A stretch of DNA of 64,000 nt from contig NW_020170386.1 of the NCBI RefSeq assembly GCF_000524195.1, forward strand, positions 1,264,105-1,328,104, read 5' to 3'. Under the pieces are notes generated by a model, which saw only the letters and a program-made list of their open reading frames with translations, had not been told where the DNA came from and ran no database searches. This DNA comes from Echinococcus granulosus. Lineage: Eukaryota; Platyhelminthes; Cestoda; Cyclophyllidea; Taeniidae. Of this stretch, positions 12,501-23,200 are shown piece by piece. The translations under genes were made by a program, and so were the position numbers. Positions within the stretch are counted from its first letter, which is position 1; every line of letters begins with the position of its first letter.

Positions 12501-15500
12501 TGTATCGTACCTTGGGAGAGCGAACACCAACTCCCACGTAACCATTCCTAGTCCGCGAAGATGCTAGTGATGCATGAAGACAGCTAGTTAATGTGCCATG
12601 GTTGCTGAAATTGTTATCTCGATTTCGGCTGACAACGTAAACATGAAGATGACATGAGTAAAATAAACATTGCACACTTAGGAGACCAGCAGGAGAAAAA
12701 GTAGCCCGTTTGATGCTTATCACCATAGAGTAACCAAATAATGATCCGACCAAAATTGATATGTAGGATGCATTTCATAACAGCAAACCTACGTTCAAAT
12801 ATACCAGGATTCCGATTTAAAATCAAGGCACTCATTGCACACGTTGGATGCTTTGTCGCATTATGAAAATCGAGTTGATAAATGCATTCGTTGCCAGCCC
12901 TCTCTCCAGCCCATACGAGCCGTCACCGTACAATTCAAGCGGAATAAATAGGATCACTTGCAATATGCGTCCAAAGAACTACATTTAGTGAATATAGTAT
13001 TGATGAGGCACTCTCATTCCCAATGGTACGCATATTAAGACATTTTGAAGGTATTATGTACAGATCTACAACTTCCAAAAGATAATAACAGAATACCTAG
13101 TTCGAGTATAGCCCCGGATGACAATTGTAGCGCTGTGCAGATCATTTTATAAATGCACCTTCATTGAATATAGGACAAAATTTATGAAGGACTTCAACTT
13201 GGCCCTTGAACGAATGACTGATGCAGCAAATATCTAATCAGTACATTAAAAAATGGGAACATTTGAACGCACATATGAGAATGTTTTAATAGTCAAGCTT
13301 ACAGGCATGATTTGAGGGGAAGTGGTTTCCAGAATTCAAACTGCTGAAATTTTTGCAAGTCATATTTTTAATAAGTGTCACGTTTGCCATATGACAAAGA
13401 CAAGTAGTGGAAGTTCACTCCTTCTTACAGGCACTTTCAAAGAGTGCTTATCCGATGAACAGGGTCTGGGAGGTTTGGGTTTTGACTCATCCATCTCTGC
13501 CCTTGCGCTAATGTGTACGTGATGGTATGGGGAGTGGGGGAGGACGCTTACACCCCGTGCCTGGAAAAGTCGCATCGCGACACCTCTAGCACAAGGCGTG
13601 TGCAACCGCACACATATTAATACACATGCAGTAGTGAAAATGGAAGCGCAAATTCACTTGGACACCCCTAAAACGGCTGTGGCGGTGTTTACTTAACCGC
13701 GGAGGTATATGCATACATACAAACAAAAAGACTAGAACGCGCGCGGCGCTAATTGAATGATAATGTATCACCCTCGTTCCATGGATCTCTCGCTCCTGCC
13801 CTTTCCCTCTCAACACAAGAATGGGCTGACTCGAAGAACAGTCGCGCAAAGCTCATCTCAGAGTCATACACAGCAAAAAAGATCCTTGATAGTGGGGAGC
13901 AGAGGGAATACCATAAACGTAGTTAAAACTGCTACGCGAACGTAAAATAGTGTCGTCTACTTTTCAGTAAGGTCCTCAATGGCCACGAGATGTAGATGAA
14001 CTGCACATTTTTCGTATGACACTTGATGTACATTTGGCCACATCAAAAATTAAAGAACTAGCCGCTCTCATTCAAACGTAAGACAAATGAAATGAACTGG
14101 TGATCTTCGACCTCAGTGAATTGGAGTGTCAGTCAAAATTCCAAAAAAGCAACTCCAAAACGTTTAAGTGGTGTATATATAAATAATGTAGGGACGGAAG
14201 GGGAATGAAACGAACCTGAATAGTCACGGCGCTAATCACATGCTCAGATCGTGCACGTTCTTCAAAGTAGACAACCATCTTGAAAAGTAAAAAAGGTTAT
14301 ATGCATCAACTTTTCAAAACATGATAAATAAAATTTGAAAATTTGGATGAAGAGCAAATGTATCAGGTACTGGGTAGTGATTCAGGAAATATACACAAAA
14401 GGATTAATGACAACGCGCTCTTCCCCATAAATAAACCAATGTTTTGGACTAAAATAGCAATGTCAAACAATTAGGACTAGGTGATATCGGTGAATCTTGC
14501 ATTAACTTACCTTTAGAAAGTTACTAATAACCTTCTCAGTTACCGCAGTGATGTATATGCAAGTTGGATAGTTAAATCGGCCAGCGAGTTCCTTAAAATG
14601 AAAAAACAGTTGATTAAACTAGTTAGATTCGAATCAGAGTGAAAAGACAATTTAAATGTCTTCGTATCCGACAGCGGAAGAGGAAAAAACTAAATAAGGG
14701 TTGGTCTAATTTTTCAATTACAAGCATCCAAAAGCGCTGAGAAAATGGCACCTGTAGGATGCCGTTGGCAGGTTAACGTAATGTCTACATTTAACGAAGT
14801 GGATTGGATAGGAGAGAGTTACATTTTAAACCAAACTTAGGAGTTTAGAAGCCATGTGTGCCCTTTACGTTGAGCATGTGAGAGGAGATGACGCCGCGCA
14901 AATGCTTCTGATTGCTTTTGTCGGAGTGATGAGGCATACACTAAAGGTCAATTCCGAACTAAATGTCACCATACGGTGCATCACCGTCTTTCCTCCTCGC
15001 TAGTAGTGAGTGAATGAAGGGGGAAGTGCGCGCGACGAGACTGTTTTTAGGGGAGGCTGAACACCCGTACATGCACGACCACTTACGCATGATGAGAGAC
15101 AAAACACAGCTGCGTATTCTCGTGTCAGTATGACATAACATTGTACTATTAAGAATGAAGATATCACCCCTCAAACAGGTGTCAATAGCAGTGAATGTTT
15201 AATATAACTGATCTACGATTACCATGGGGATGCGGGTCCATTCTAAACCCGCATTTTACCTGTAACACTTGCTTCATTAATGGTCGTAGTTATGCCTGTG
15301 AAAAGACGTACACAACATTCGATATGTGCGCAAACCTTTAAACAGCTTAATAAAGATAAAAGCTTATATGAGCGTGGCAACAAGTTCTTATGCCACAAAG
15401 AACGGCCTCGCGCCAAAAATCGTGTAAATGAAATTTTAACCAAAACCAAAAGCAAAATTAGTTAACTGGGAAATGGAATGAAAAACATAATTAGCTTCAA

Positions 15501-16552
15501 ATGTCGCACCAGCAATGCATAATCGCACTAAGTTATATGTTGTCTCACAGTGCCCCGATCATTTTGACAGTGGATGCGATTGCGTGGAATGAAAGAGGTG
15601 CAGACATATGGGGAGGCGATGGAAGTTAGAGAATGGCAAAAAGGAAATAAGTGCGAGATACCTTGAGTGCAGCGAATATTTTATCCACAGGCAAATCTAA
15701 CGACGCGAAGAGGACCTTTTTTCCCTTTTCAGCGAGGACATGGAACTCCTCTAGCTCGGCCTTGGTCGGCATCAACTTATCAGGGAAGCAGAGCTGACCC
15801 TCGGCTAACCGAGCATTTACATCTCTGATGGACTGAGGCAGCGGTTCGGGCAGAACGAGAGAGGAGAGGAGTTCGATAAGGTACTGCGTCAGTATCTCGC
15901 GAGCCCTGTCCTCCAATACTCGAGGTGCCTGCGACGCCGCCGACTCGCGGTCCCCTGGAGCACCTGCAGAACAGATTAACAGTCCCAACGCGCCTCCTGC
16001 GTAAAACCAATTCCCATTCCCTGAATGTGCAACCACATCATCCGGTGACCTTCTCACGCACAGTTCCGACCGCCTAATGGTGGTTCATGCAAGGTATTGG
16101 TTAAGGAAGCACCTTTATGCAAGACAAGTGAATCTTATTCCACCTGCGACTAATGAAATGGAGTAATATCAGTGCTTGTCATGAAATCGCTCCTTAATGT
16201 GCGTTAACTACTCTGACCACTCAAAATCAAAGATAGCCTACAGCATCTGAAAGGAGTAAAATCTGCTCCCAAGGGGGGGAGTTATACAACACCCACAAGT
16301 GTTATCTATAAATAAAAATAGAACTACCCGCCATGAAATAATACCGCATTACGGAATAATTGAGAAATACAGAGTAAAACACCCACTAGGTTTATTGTCC
16401 ATACAGCATTTTTCGAGGATTTTATCACAAGCGGCCTCTATTTGATCTCGATATCGGTTGAGGGCCTGCGCAAGAGCACTGCCTTCCCGCGGCACGGAAG
16501 CAGTAGAGACAAGAGATACCGTGGAGGTATGCCTGGCGATTGACGATGCCAT
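2416..16552 (-). CDS. sos: Son of sevenless (SOS) Ras guanine-nucleotide exchange factor, complete gene, 16 coding exons
   Basis: SOS loads Ras with GTP at the plasma membrane after recruitment by the Grb2/Drk adaptor. Exons in transcript order: 16552-16405, 15963-15662, 14591-14511, 14278-14216, 11666-11575, 10842-10344, 10174-9950, 9878-9215, 8922-8620, 8403-8139, 7496-6518, 5837-5694, 5358-5176, 4906-4382, 3532-3139, 2852-2416. All have GT donors and AG acceptors, the phases agree at every junction, and the sum is 5304 bases (1767 residues plus TGA). Family matches seen include LEQMNLILRVFREPI (start of DH), KFVMEGRLWVRDEG (start of PH, across a junction), FAQPDTPEVIVFE and YATLEKLIERLTYPAY (REM), and IHPLELAEQVTLHEFELYRR (CDC25). 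The protein is longer than human SOS1 (about 1330 residues) because of low-complexity insertions. The start ATG has an in-frame TGA two codons upstream. Least certain are the joins around the last three exons. Confidence 0.93.
4382..5837 (-). CDS. sos: SOS exons 12-14: catalytic CDC25 (RasGEF) domain
   Basis: Exon 12 (5837-5694) gives IHPLELAEQVTLHEFELYRR and SQDSPNLSACKNFSNK. Exon 13 (5358-5176) gives RDWLVYSILSERNFEDRVVA and IQRIIDLMLIFEHHRNLQG, matching SOS LEERVAVVSRIIEILQVF. Exon 14 (4906-4382) gives RPYRKWVQQLQ, a Gly/Ser/Thr-rich insertion of about 30 residues, then SPCLPYIAMRVSTQLIHLEL at the position of the catalytic hairpin (SOS [20 protein letters not shown]). It continues through INFVKQRRLAAIVERFLQHQ. 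All three exons are multiples of three, in phase 0. The hairpin is unusually divergent (see findings), so exchange activity on Ras is inferred, not shown. Confidence 0.9.
5419..5448. repeat. (GTAT)n microsatellite
   Basis: About seven imperfect GTAT units, interrupted once by GTATAT, in the SOS intron between exons 12 and 13. Confidence 0.7.
6518..7496 (-). CDS. sos: SOS exon 11: linker plus REM (RasGEF N-terminal) domain
   Basis: This single exon of 979 bases encodes residues 881-1207. It opens with RFAQPDTPEVIVFES, the SOS linker (YRFAEPDSEENIIFEE), whose Arg codon is split over the intron. A Ser/Asp/Glu-rich linker of about 100 residues follows, then the REM domain from YATLEKLIERLTYPAY through AFLISYRRFITPEELLDIL and ERFNVPYPDF, to KRWVQARVVAFLFKW. 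The exon ends at SLPRIDLLQ with donor GTTTAG, and the next exon continues IHPLELAEQ, as in SOS (DLLTLHPIEIARQ). REM holds the catalytic helical hairpin in place and forms part of the allosteric Ras site. Confidence 0.93.
8139..8922 (-). CDS. sos: SOS exons 9-10: PH domain
   Basis: Exon 9 (8922-8620) encodes EGRLWVRDEGKRVASERQAY followed by LFTNCLLLCKR, the first PH strands (compare SOS FIMEG...IFLFDGLMICCK). Exon 10 (8403-8139) encodes CSFSLEFFGTDQRQ and closes with LEEKADWMASLLSI, the C-terminal PH helix with its invariant Trp (SOS EEKNNWMAALISL). The junction uses donor TCTG/GTTGGT and acceptor CTTACAG, giving a split Asp codon. A nearer AG eleven bases inside exon 10 would break phase. A Gly/Ser/Ala-rich loop expands the domain. 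The PH domain binds phosphoinositides or phosphatidic acid in SOS. Confidence 0.88.
9215..11666 (-). CDS. sos: SOS exons 5-8: DH (Dbl homology) domain with a long low-complexity insertion
   Basis: Exon 5 (11666-11575) ends in a split lysine codon completed by exon 6, and leads into the DH start (CVNELVLFLSSSLEQMNLIL). Exon 7 holds NCFRYLLPRLLFLPIFQFFH, the counterpart of the conserved SOS helix AVQYVLPRLLLAPVYH. Exon 8 begins with ALHQQAYDSEDRKLLMLVV, then runs into roughly 140 residues rich in Ser, Thr, His and Pro, including NTPPLPPQ. It returns to helical sequence (KLEELERLTGGKDRLL) just before the PH domain. In the SOS family the DH domain blocks the distal Ras site. Whether this one has Rac GEF activity cannot be told. 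Confidence 0.88.
11667..14215 (-). other. SOS intron 4 (2.5 kb), no coding signal seen
   Basis: This large intron separates the histone-fold exons from the DH exons. It is AT-rich overall, with two CpG-rich patches (about 12120-12420 and 13490-13770). No reading frame with family similarity or paired splice signals was found in it on either strand. The phase is 0 on both sides, so a skipped phase-0 exon cannot be excluded. Confidence 0.5.
14216..16552 (-). CDS. sos: SOS exons 1-4: N-terminal histone-fold region
   Basis: These four exons encode residues 1 to about 198, the same length as the histone-fold region of SOS proteins, which autoinhibits the enzyme and binds membrane lipid. Exon 2 carries REILTQYLIELLSSL and then LDLPVDKIFAALK, matching the SOS pattern LPVEKIHPLLK. 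Exon 3 (81 bases) continues with ELAGRFNYPTCIYITAV, like the SOS stretch that ends VYIVAVLEYI. Exon 4 (63 bases) gives YFEERARSEHVISAVTIQ, matching the segment before the DH domain. Exon 1 donor (TGCT/GTATGG) and exon 2 acceptor (TTCTGCAG) fit by phase. The first 49 residues are weakly conserved, so the exact start is slightly less certain than the rest. Confidence 0.88.
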
Positions 16553-16570
16553 AATTCAGTTGCTAAGTTG

Positions 16571-16589
16571 CACGCTGAAACTCAGCGTG
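16571..16589. promoter_or_regulatory. Perfect 8-bp inverted repeat (hairpin) 18 nt upstream of the SOS start codon
   Basis: CACGCTGA, a 3-base spacer, then TCAGCGTG. In the minus-strand transcript this would form a GC-rich stem just before the ATG at 16552 if the 5' UTR extends this far. It could affect translation or bind a dimeric protein on DNA; neither is shown. Confidence 0.45.
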
Positions 16590-18659
16590 GCAGGCGGCGA
16601 TAATACATTGCTAAAAACGAGCAAGTCGGGAAGTTAATTTAAATGACAAAAGATTATTTTGAGGCAAAAAGGGTATGTATGCACATGTATGCATGTACTG
16701 CATTTGGGAAATAATGTTGTTTCGAGTGAGATAGAGATAAAAGCGGGTCCCACTAGCCGCCAAGTATGTATTTAACCAACTGTTTTTAAGTAAAGCGAAA
16801 GTCTATTTCGGACAACCTGCATCCAAAAAGTTCAGACGAAACTTTAAGGTAAGAAAACGCACTCTTATGTCCCAAAATCATTATCAGACGCTAAAGTTTC
16901 ATTCAGAAGCGTTATATATACTACTCAATGCATCTTCAGTAATTAACAAGGGAAGACTAAGAATGCTATGATTCACTCCTTTTATCATTGTAGATAAAGG
17001 CAGGAAAAATTGCTTTTCCAGATAAACGGCGAAGTAGCCAAGGAACAAATTCAACCAGGGAAAATGTCTATCAACATTTCCAACTTCCATATTGCCGCTT
17101 TTTAGGGAAAAACAACAGTCTGCAATTCTAAATAAAATCACAGAACCTTACACTTGGGCAGGGCTATTTAGCACCAAACATCATAGAACATGCAGAGGTG
17201 CAACACCAATTAGTCTAATAATACCTTAAATAATGGAAAAAAATAGAATATTGTGCATTCAGTATAGGGTAAATGTACAACCCCAGTTGACAATCTCGGG
17301 GTATAAAGTGATCATTAACAGCATCACCACGAACTGAGGTGATAAAAGACAATAAATGCTTAATCTGTTGAAATCAACGTGTACTATAACACCACGAAGA
17401 GCAACCAGAACTATATGCAATACAAAGGCCAAGTAATCGAGCAGTGCGCTCTGCCGGCATATCCACTTAAACAAAGAATGCTAAAATCCGAACAGCTGAA
17501 ATTTTGCAAGCCTCGTATCAAATAATTTGTGCTTCTTCGTGTGCCAGTTACTGTTCGCGCCTCGTGCTTTAGGTATCATTTCACATTGGGAGACAAGTGC
17601 GGGACGCCTACTAATGAAGTAAATTATCCGTGTTTACGATTTTTGCATAAAATAATCTCATTTGTTAATCCGTTAGTCCACTTTGAGCGAAAGAATAAAG
17701 TAAGCGTGCAATTTAATCCCACAGCCTCCATTTTGAAAACTGTTGCCCCATCTTTTGGTTTGTTTACCTTACATGTTTTTGCTTATTTTTGTCATTTGTC
17801 AAAGACAAGAGGCTTTGCCAACCAGCCTATTTACAGTTGAAATGAAGTGCAACCCTGGGGGTTCTAGCGCCTGAACATCTTAACAGCAAATAATACCTAA
17901 CCTCCTATGCTTAATCAGGATGAGTGAATAGGTTTGTTAGTCGCATAGTCCCCGGGTCTTCCCTAAGGTCATGCTAAGCCACATTAAGATGGACTACTAC
18001 ATCACTGAAGTAAAGAAATGTCATTAGACCTCAGATATGGCTGGAGAACTGCACCGTCACTCATAATTAGAAAGTGGTGCTACTGAAGGATGCGCCTAAT
18101 GAGGTAAGTAATAGAACCTAGTGCCAAATCAATACATTTGAATGGAACTACAATTACTGCATTATTGCTATGTGAGCGACCCCACTCTTAATTATGTTAT
18201 GGCAGTGGAATATTCAGACACCGCTCTATCTTGACATTCTCAACACTTAAGTTACAAGTTTCCAGGATCTTCCGCTCGTAACACCTAAACTACTTCTATA
18301 GATGATTTTTCCTTGCCATGAGGCTTCAGTCTGAATTTAAGGATACGAAGCTACATTTAAAGATTAATTTACACCAAAACTTATTCTCATAATTCATCTA
18401 TCCATACACCCTACAAAATTTAAATCAGAGCACATATACTGAAACTTGGCGGTTCGTGCTCTTGGAAGACTCCATGTTGGGTACAGCAAAAGGCACCTAG
18501 GAGTCATAGCCCACACGCAGTGTATTTCCTACTGTCAACCGCTCTGGCTGCAGGCCACTCATTCCTCGATACCAATAAAGTAGAACCCATCCACCTACGG
18601 GAAACCCCATTTCGACTATTGGAACAAATTCCCCTTTCAATCAGAATGCCATTTTTATA
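16590..18659. other. Spacer between the two GEF genes
   Basis: About 2 kb between the inferred RalGEF 3' end and the SOS start. It should hold the SOS promoter and 5' UTR. Only weak open frames are present (the longest is on the plus strand, 17529-17840, about 100 codons without similarity). A TATGTATG-type short repeat lies near 16673-16702. I see no tRNA, no mobile-element signature and no firm exon. Confidence 0.4.
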
Positions 18660-18665
18660 TTTATT
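18660..18665 (-). terminator. AATAAA poly(A) signal of the RalGEF gene
   Basis: AATAAA on the minus strand, about 150 bases downstream of the in-frame TAG at 18815-18813. It supports the gene ending here. Confidence 0.5.
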
Positions 18666-18812
18666 CAAGGTCAAGCGAAAATTGGATAAGTAATGCAAAC
18701 TGAATGAGTTTGTTGGTTAATCGTGCTGTACAGTAAACATCATTTACCGTTTTTACAAAAATATTATTCACAGCTTCTGGTGATGGGAGTATAAGATTTT
18801 GATATCTCATAC

Positions 18813-20276
18813 CTAAAATCGCGTGCAATCCTCAATATGTGCGATATTGGGCGTGCTCGGAGAGGATCGGGGATGGTGCAAGGTGCCATTGATTTTGTTT
18901 TTTATTAAGGACAATTGGTGGTGGGCTCTTAACAAAGGGGTCACTGAGGTCGCATTGAGGTCACTGACGCTGCTGCTACGGCGTTCTGCGGAAAAAGTTA
19001 AGTTTAAATTGTTTAAAGGAGTTGTAAATTAGGAACGAGGTCTGCCTCTAAACAATGGCGAAATTTTCACCACGTAACGTTAAAAACGTTTTTGGAGGAT
19101 ATTTTGATATCAGAGATGATAAGACAAACTGAAAACTACGCCAGCGATTATCCGTTCAAATGTTCACGAGAAAGTGGTGAATAAATGCAAACTTTATCCA
19201 ATTTGTTCTTCTAATGGAAATATGAGTTAATTTCCAAGCAAATAATTATCCATGAGACCTTCGAAAGCCAGTAAAAATTTGAGTAAGATGAAATCCAAAT
19301 TACGTAAACAAGAGCATATGAAAAGCACTTTTGTGTAAATTTCCATCCGACTTACTCGGTTTCTGGTTGCTTCGTTTGAGAGATCCTTTGATGATCACTT
19401 TTCTTGAATCATACTCATCGAAGGCGCTTTTATCGTTGCTGTGCTTGGAATTCTATAAATGAGAGATACATGTAAGGCCCGGGATGAGGGTTTGTAGTAC
19501 AAACAAAACCGAGCCCCGAAAACAAAACATGCAGGCTTCAAAATGAGTCAATTTTGAGACATGCAAATGCACATGAAGGCCGACGTACCTCCCTTCCCCA
19601 ACGCTGTTTAGTGGCTACAGACCTGGTCGTCGACTTGGGGAAATGGAGATCGACACACATGCATAATCATTGACAATGCAAAAGTGAATGGAAAATCACC
19701 TTATCTGACCTCCCAGCTGTTCGTTCCAACACAGCACCACAATCACGTTTTAAATGAAAGGTGCACACTTCTTTCACGGAACTGAGGACCCCTGCTGAAC
19801 GATCTAGGACTAAGCAAAAGAGCCGCAGACACTGCTAAAATAAGGCGGTTCACATGTTTTCTTTCCATGACTGCCATTTTAATGCCAAACTATGGTGGTC
19901 AGATTTAACCAGTATTTCGAATGTTGACTAGGTTTCTACCTCTAGATAAGCAGACTGGCAGGTTATGCAGATACTCCTACCCCATCCTCATTTCTAAGCT
20001 GAAATTCGTAAGGAGCACAGGCTAAGTGCGTCTTACAATCATGTAAACGCGTGCAACAAAATGGAAGGCGGAGAAGGAGGAATAAGGGTGGGAGTGGAGG
20101 TTAGAAGTCGACTTACGGCGGAGCCGCACGGGGGTAGCCTAGAGAGGCGTGGCGAATGGGAAAGTGGAGAGGAGAGGCGGCTACGCGGAAGCTCCTCCAT
20201 TTGGCAGTCATCGTCGCTGACGCCACCGCCATGGAAGAGCACTTCCAATGATCCTGAGACGGTGTCCATCCCGTCT
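18813..20276 (-). CDS. RalGEF exons 11-13: polar C-terminal tail
   Basis: Three exons with good borders: 20276-20117 (acceptor TTGCAG, donor GTAAGT) encoding MDTVSGSLEVLFHGGG and a Ser/Pro/Arg-rich part; 19452-19356 (TTTATAG, GTAAGT) encoding AFDEYDSRKVIIKGSLKR; and 18985-18813 (TCCGCAG) encoding KRRSSSVSDLNATSV and AHIEDCTRF, then TAG. The tail of RalGDS proteins is similarly Ser-rich before the RA domain. Here the stop falls where the RA domain would be expected to begin. Confidence 0.7.
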
Positions 20277-23200
20277 CTGCAACGAAATCAGTCAGTCGTG
20301 CGGCAGTGACTTACTGACTAGCTAGCATAGCTATGCCACTGAGCACTCCATAGCACTTTAAGATCGTTTGAAAAAAATGCTTGGTCAGAAAACATTTCTC
20401 AGTGAATATCATTTATCCTATGTAAATTTTTCATACTACAGCGCTTTGAATAAAGCACGGGGTGGTTATTTTCCTGAGTCCTTTTCGAACTGGCATAAAA
20501 TTACACAAATGCCACCACCTTATCTGCGAATGACAAAACGGAAGCTGTTTTAGTTGTGGAGGTAGACAAAGCAGCCCAGTACCAGATCAGGGGAATGTGA
20601 AACTTGAGGAATCACACTGAGGGGAACGGAACTTAATCTGATGTGGTCTCCACTAAGATCGAACATTATCGTTTGCACAATGCAACTTTTGCATCAAATG
20701 CAATTGACTTCTAACAAAAACATTTTCCTGATGGCATAGTTAATCGGAAGAAGCTAACGCCATACAGAATCCCAGTGGTCGAAAAATGAATCACCACTTG
20801 GGCAAAGAAGGTTTCAGCATTGAACGAGCACACCCCATCATCAGCATGACATCGCGAGTCTTATCAACCTGGAAGTTAATACCAATAACGTAGTCGTAGA
20901 TTCCTGTTGTCCTTATTTACAGTGATTTTTAACTTTTCTTCATAAGAATGATTTCAGCGTTTTATAATAAGGAAAGATAGAACTTATAAAGAACGAATCC
21001 TAACTTTGTATTGCAGTAATGAGACACTATAGTTGACTTTAATGGCAGTATACCATGAGAAATAGTTACCTCCAGTTCCGTGGTGGTGGTTCAAGCTCTC
21101 TTGCTCTCTGATTCCTGAAAGAAAATAATAAAAAGGTCTGTCAAGCACATAAGTTATCGATCCATTACTATTAATTACATTTGACTTTGGCCAATTTTTT
21201 AAATCAAATTGCCGTTGCATCTTAAGGAGTACATTTATCGGGTCTGATGCTTTTGGAAAAGTTAACTGCGTTAGCTAATAGAAAAATTTCATGAATCATG
21301 CACAATAAGGAAAGATTGGTGACAGATTTAAAAACTACTTTCATCTTCACACCGCTGGAGTTCAATGTTATCATAAGGATACGACTGCTTATGAATTAAA
21401 AGCATTTCTCACAAACGAAATCTTATCACATCCAGTCTGTTATGCTAATCTCCACTCACGAGGACATAAAAGCACACTTACGGGATTTTTTCGCCTACCA
21501 ATAAATACTTTGATCACAACATGATGAGGAAAAACCGACAAAACGACTAATCATGATAGATGATACCAAATGTACTTACGCTCCACTTTCGCTGATCAGA
21601 ACGAAGCTTTCAAACCACTGTCTAAAGGCCACATCCTCGCGAATCTTGTAACGTGTAGCGGATGATTGCAAGTACATGAGCTTGGCCAGTACCTTGTATT
21701 CACGCCAATGTTTGCGAAAGTTGATGAGATCGTCGTTTTCTGAAGCAAGGGCGGCGATGGGAGTGGCGGAAGTGACAGTGGTGGAGGCGACAGGACTGAC
21801 GATAGAGCACTCGCGTCGTTTTGAACCCGTGGCCAAGGCGCTTTTGCCTCGCCGCCGCTGTAATGGGAGCGGCGGGGCGACGGTAGCCCTCACCTGTCGG
21901 CCCCTCTTGTCCCTCGGAATGATTACCCCAGTCGGGGTTGGGGTAGTACTTGACCCCGTTTCCTAGAAGGAAACGCCACAGGTTGCTGCTAATACATTTC
22001 TAGCTGACTGTAATAAAAAACATTCATTTTTTTCATCGCTCATCAGTAGATTGTTAATGTAAAGATTGCTGCTCAAGGTGTGCAGAGCATTATGTCCTGA
22101 TTCACTTTATCGTATAATGGCTTTATGCACCTCACGCTGTTACTCTTCCTACATTGATATTATACTTTATACGCTTTATACGCCTCCCAAAGTAAATCAA
22201 GTACTGCATGGTACAGCTCCATACATAAAGCAGGCATATCTAAATTAGCAATGCAAGTAATGAACTGAGAAATCTTTCATCGCAAAACCTCCATAGTTTT
22301 TGTGTAGTGTGCAATAGACACTGAGTGAAAAATCTGCTCTGATATCCATTTGATTTTCGCACCGTCAACTTTTAGGTGGCCTTTCGACAAGCTACGATGG
22401 TCTATTTAAAATTGAACTCGTTTAACAATTGTGAGGTGGATTACATTATTATTTGACCCCTTCCTAGACCGCTGATTGATAAGCACGGGTAAGGGTGGCT
22501 GCTGTGAAGGCTCAGCGCCGCACGCACTGCCAGTGCCGCTTTCGAAACTTTCATTAACACGCTTGCGTCGGGAAGGTCGTCTAGGAGGCTCTGTAGAGAG
22601 CAGAGGCGGGGCCAAAAGGGGCTCAAAATTGTGATGCCCCTGATTTTGATGGTTGTGGAGGTTATTGTGGTTGTTTCGGCGGTCCCGCGCCATGCTAGTG
22701 AGGCTGCTGCCACTGGTGGGTCGTCGTAGTTCCGTTGGTTTATGACGCGGCAATCGGTCCGGTGCCGACTCGTGGAGCATCGCCAGGTCATTGAGGAAGA
22801 TGCCGAGGTAGGGGATTGTGCCTACAGTCTTCATCATGATCTCTTCGTGTTGTAATGGAGCGCGGGAGGCTTCGACATTTGGCCGGAATGCTCCACGAGA
22901 GTAACGAGCGTTCTCCTTAATAAATACATTTAACTTCACATAGTCCGTTATAGTATCCAGTTGTTAGTTCAAAAAATATTGGGCGTGCATTCACGCATTG
23001 AATTCAAAATACCGTGATTCAATAGACATAAAACGACACTTAGGGTTTATTCGGCGGAAGTCGCGTGCCAGGTTTGAATGTGTCAGACCCTCTGACGTCA
23101 TTTCGGTCGCCAAGGGATGCATTTGGTGCGGTGCAAAAGCAGGGTTGTGATGTGGAAAAACGAAACTCTTATGACGTGAAGCTTGCCTTATGACGAAGAT

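Noticed and set aside
18504..18698. Minus-strand frame with NFRLTLNKYKNGILIE as an RA-domain exon of the RalGEF
   Set aside because: No acceptor gives a compatible phase, the upstream exon ends in an in-frame stop, and AATAAA lies inside it; kept only as a question in the findings.
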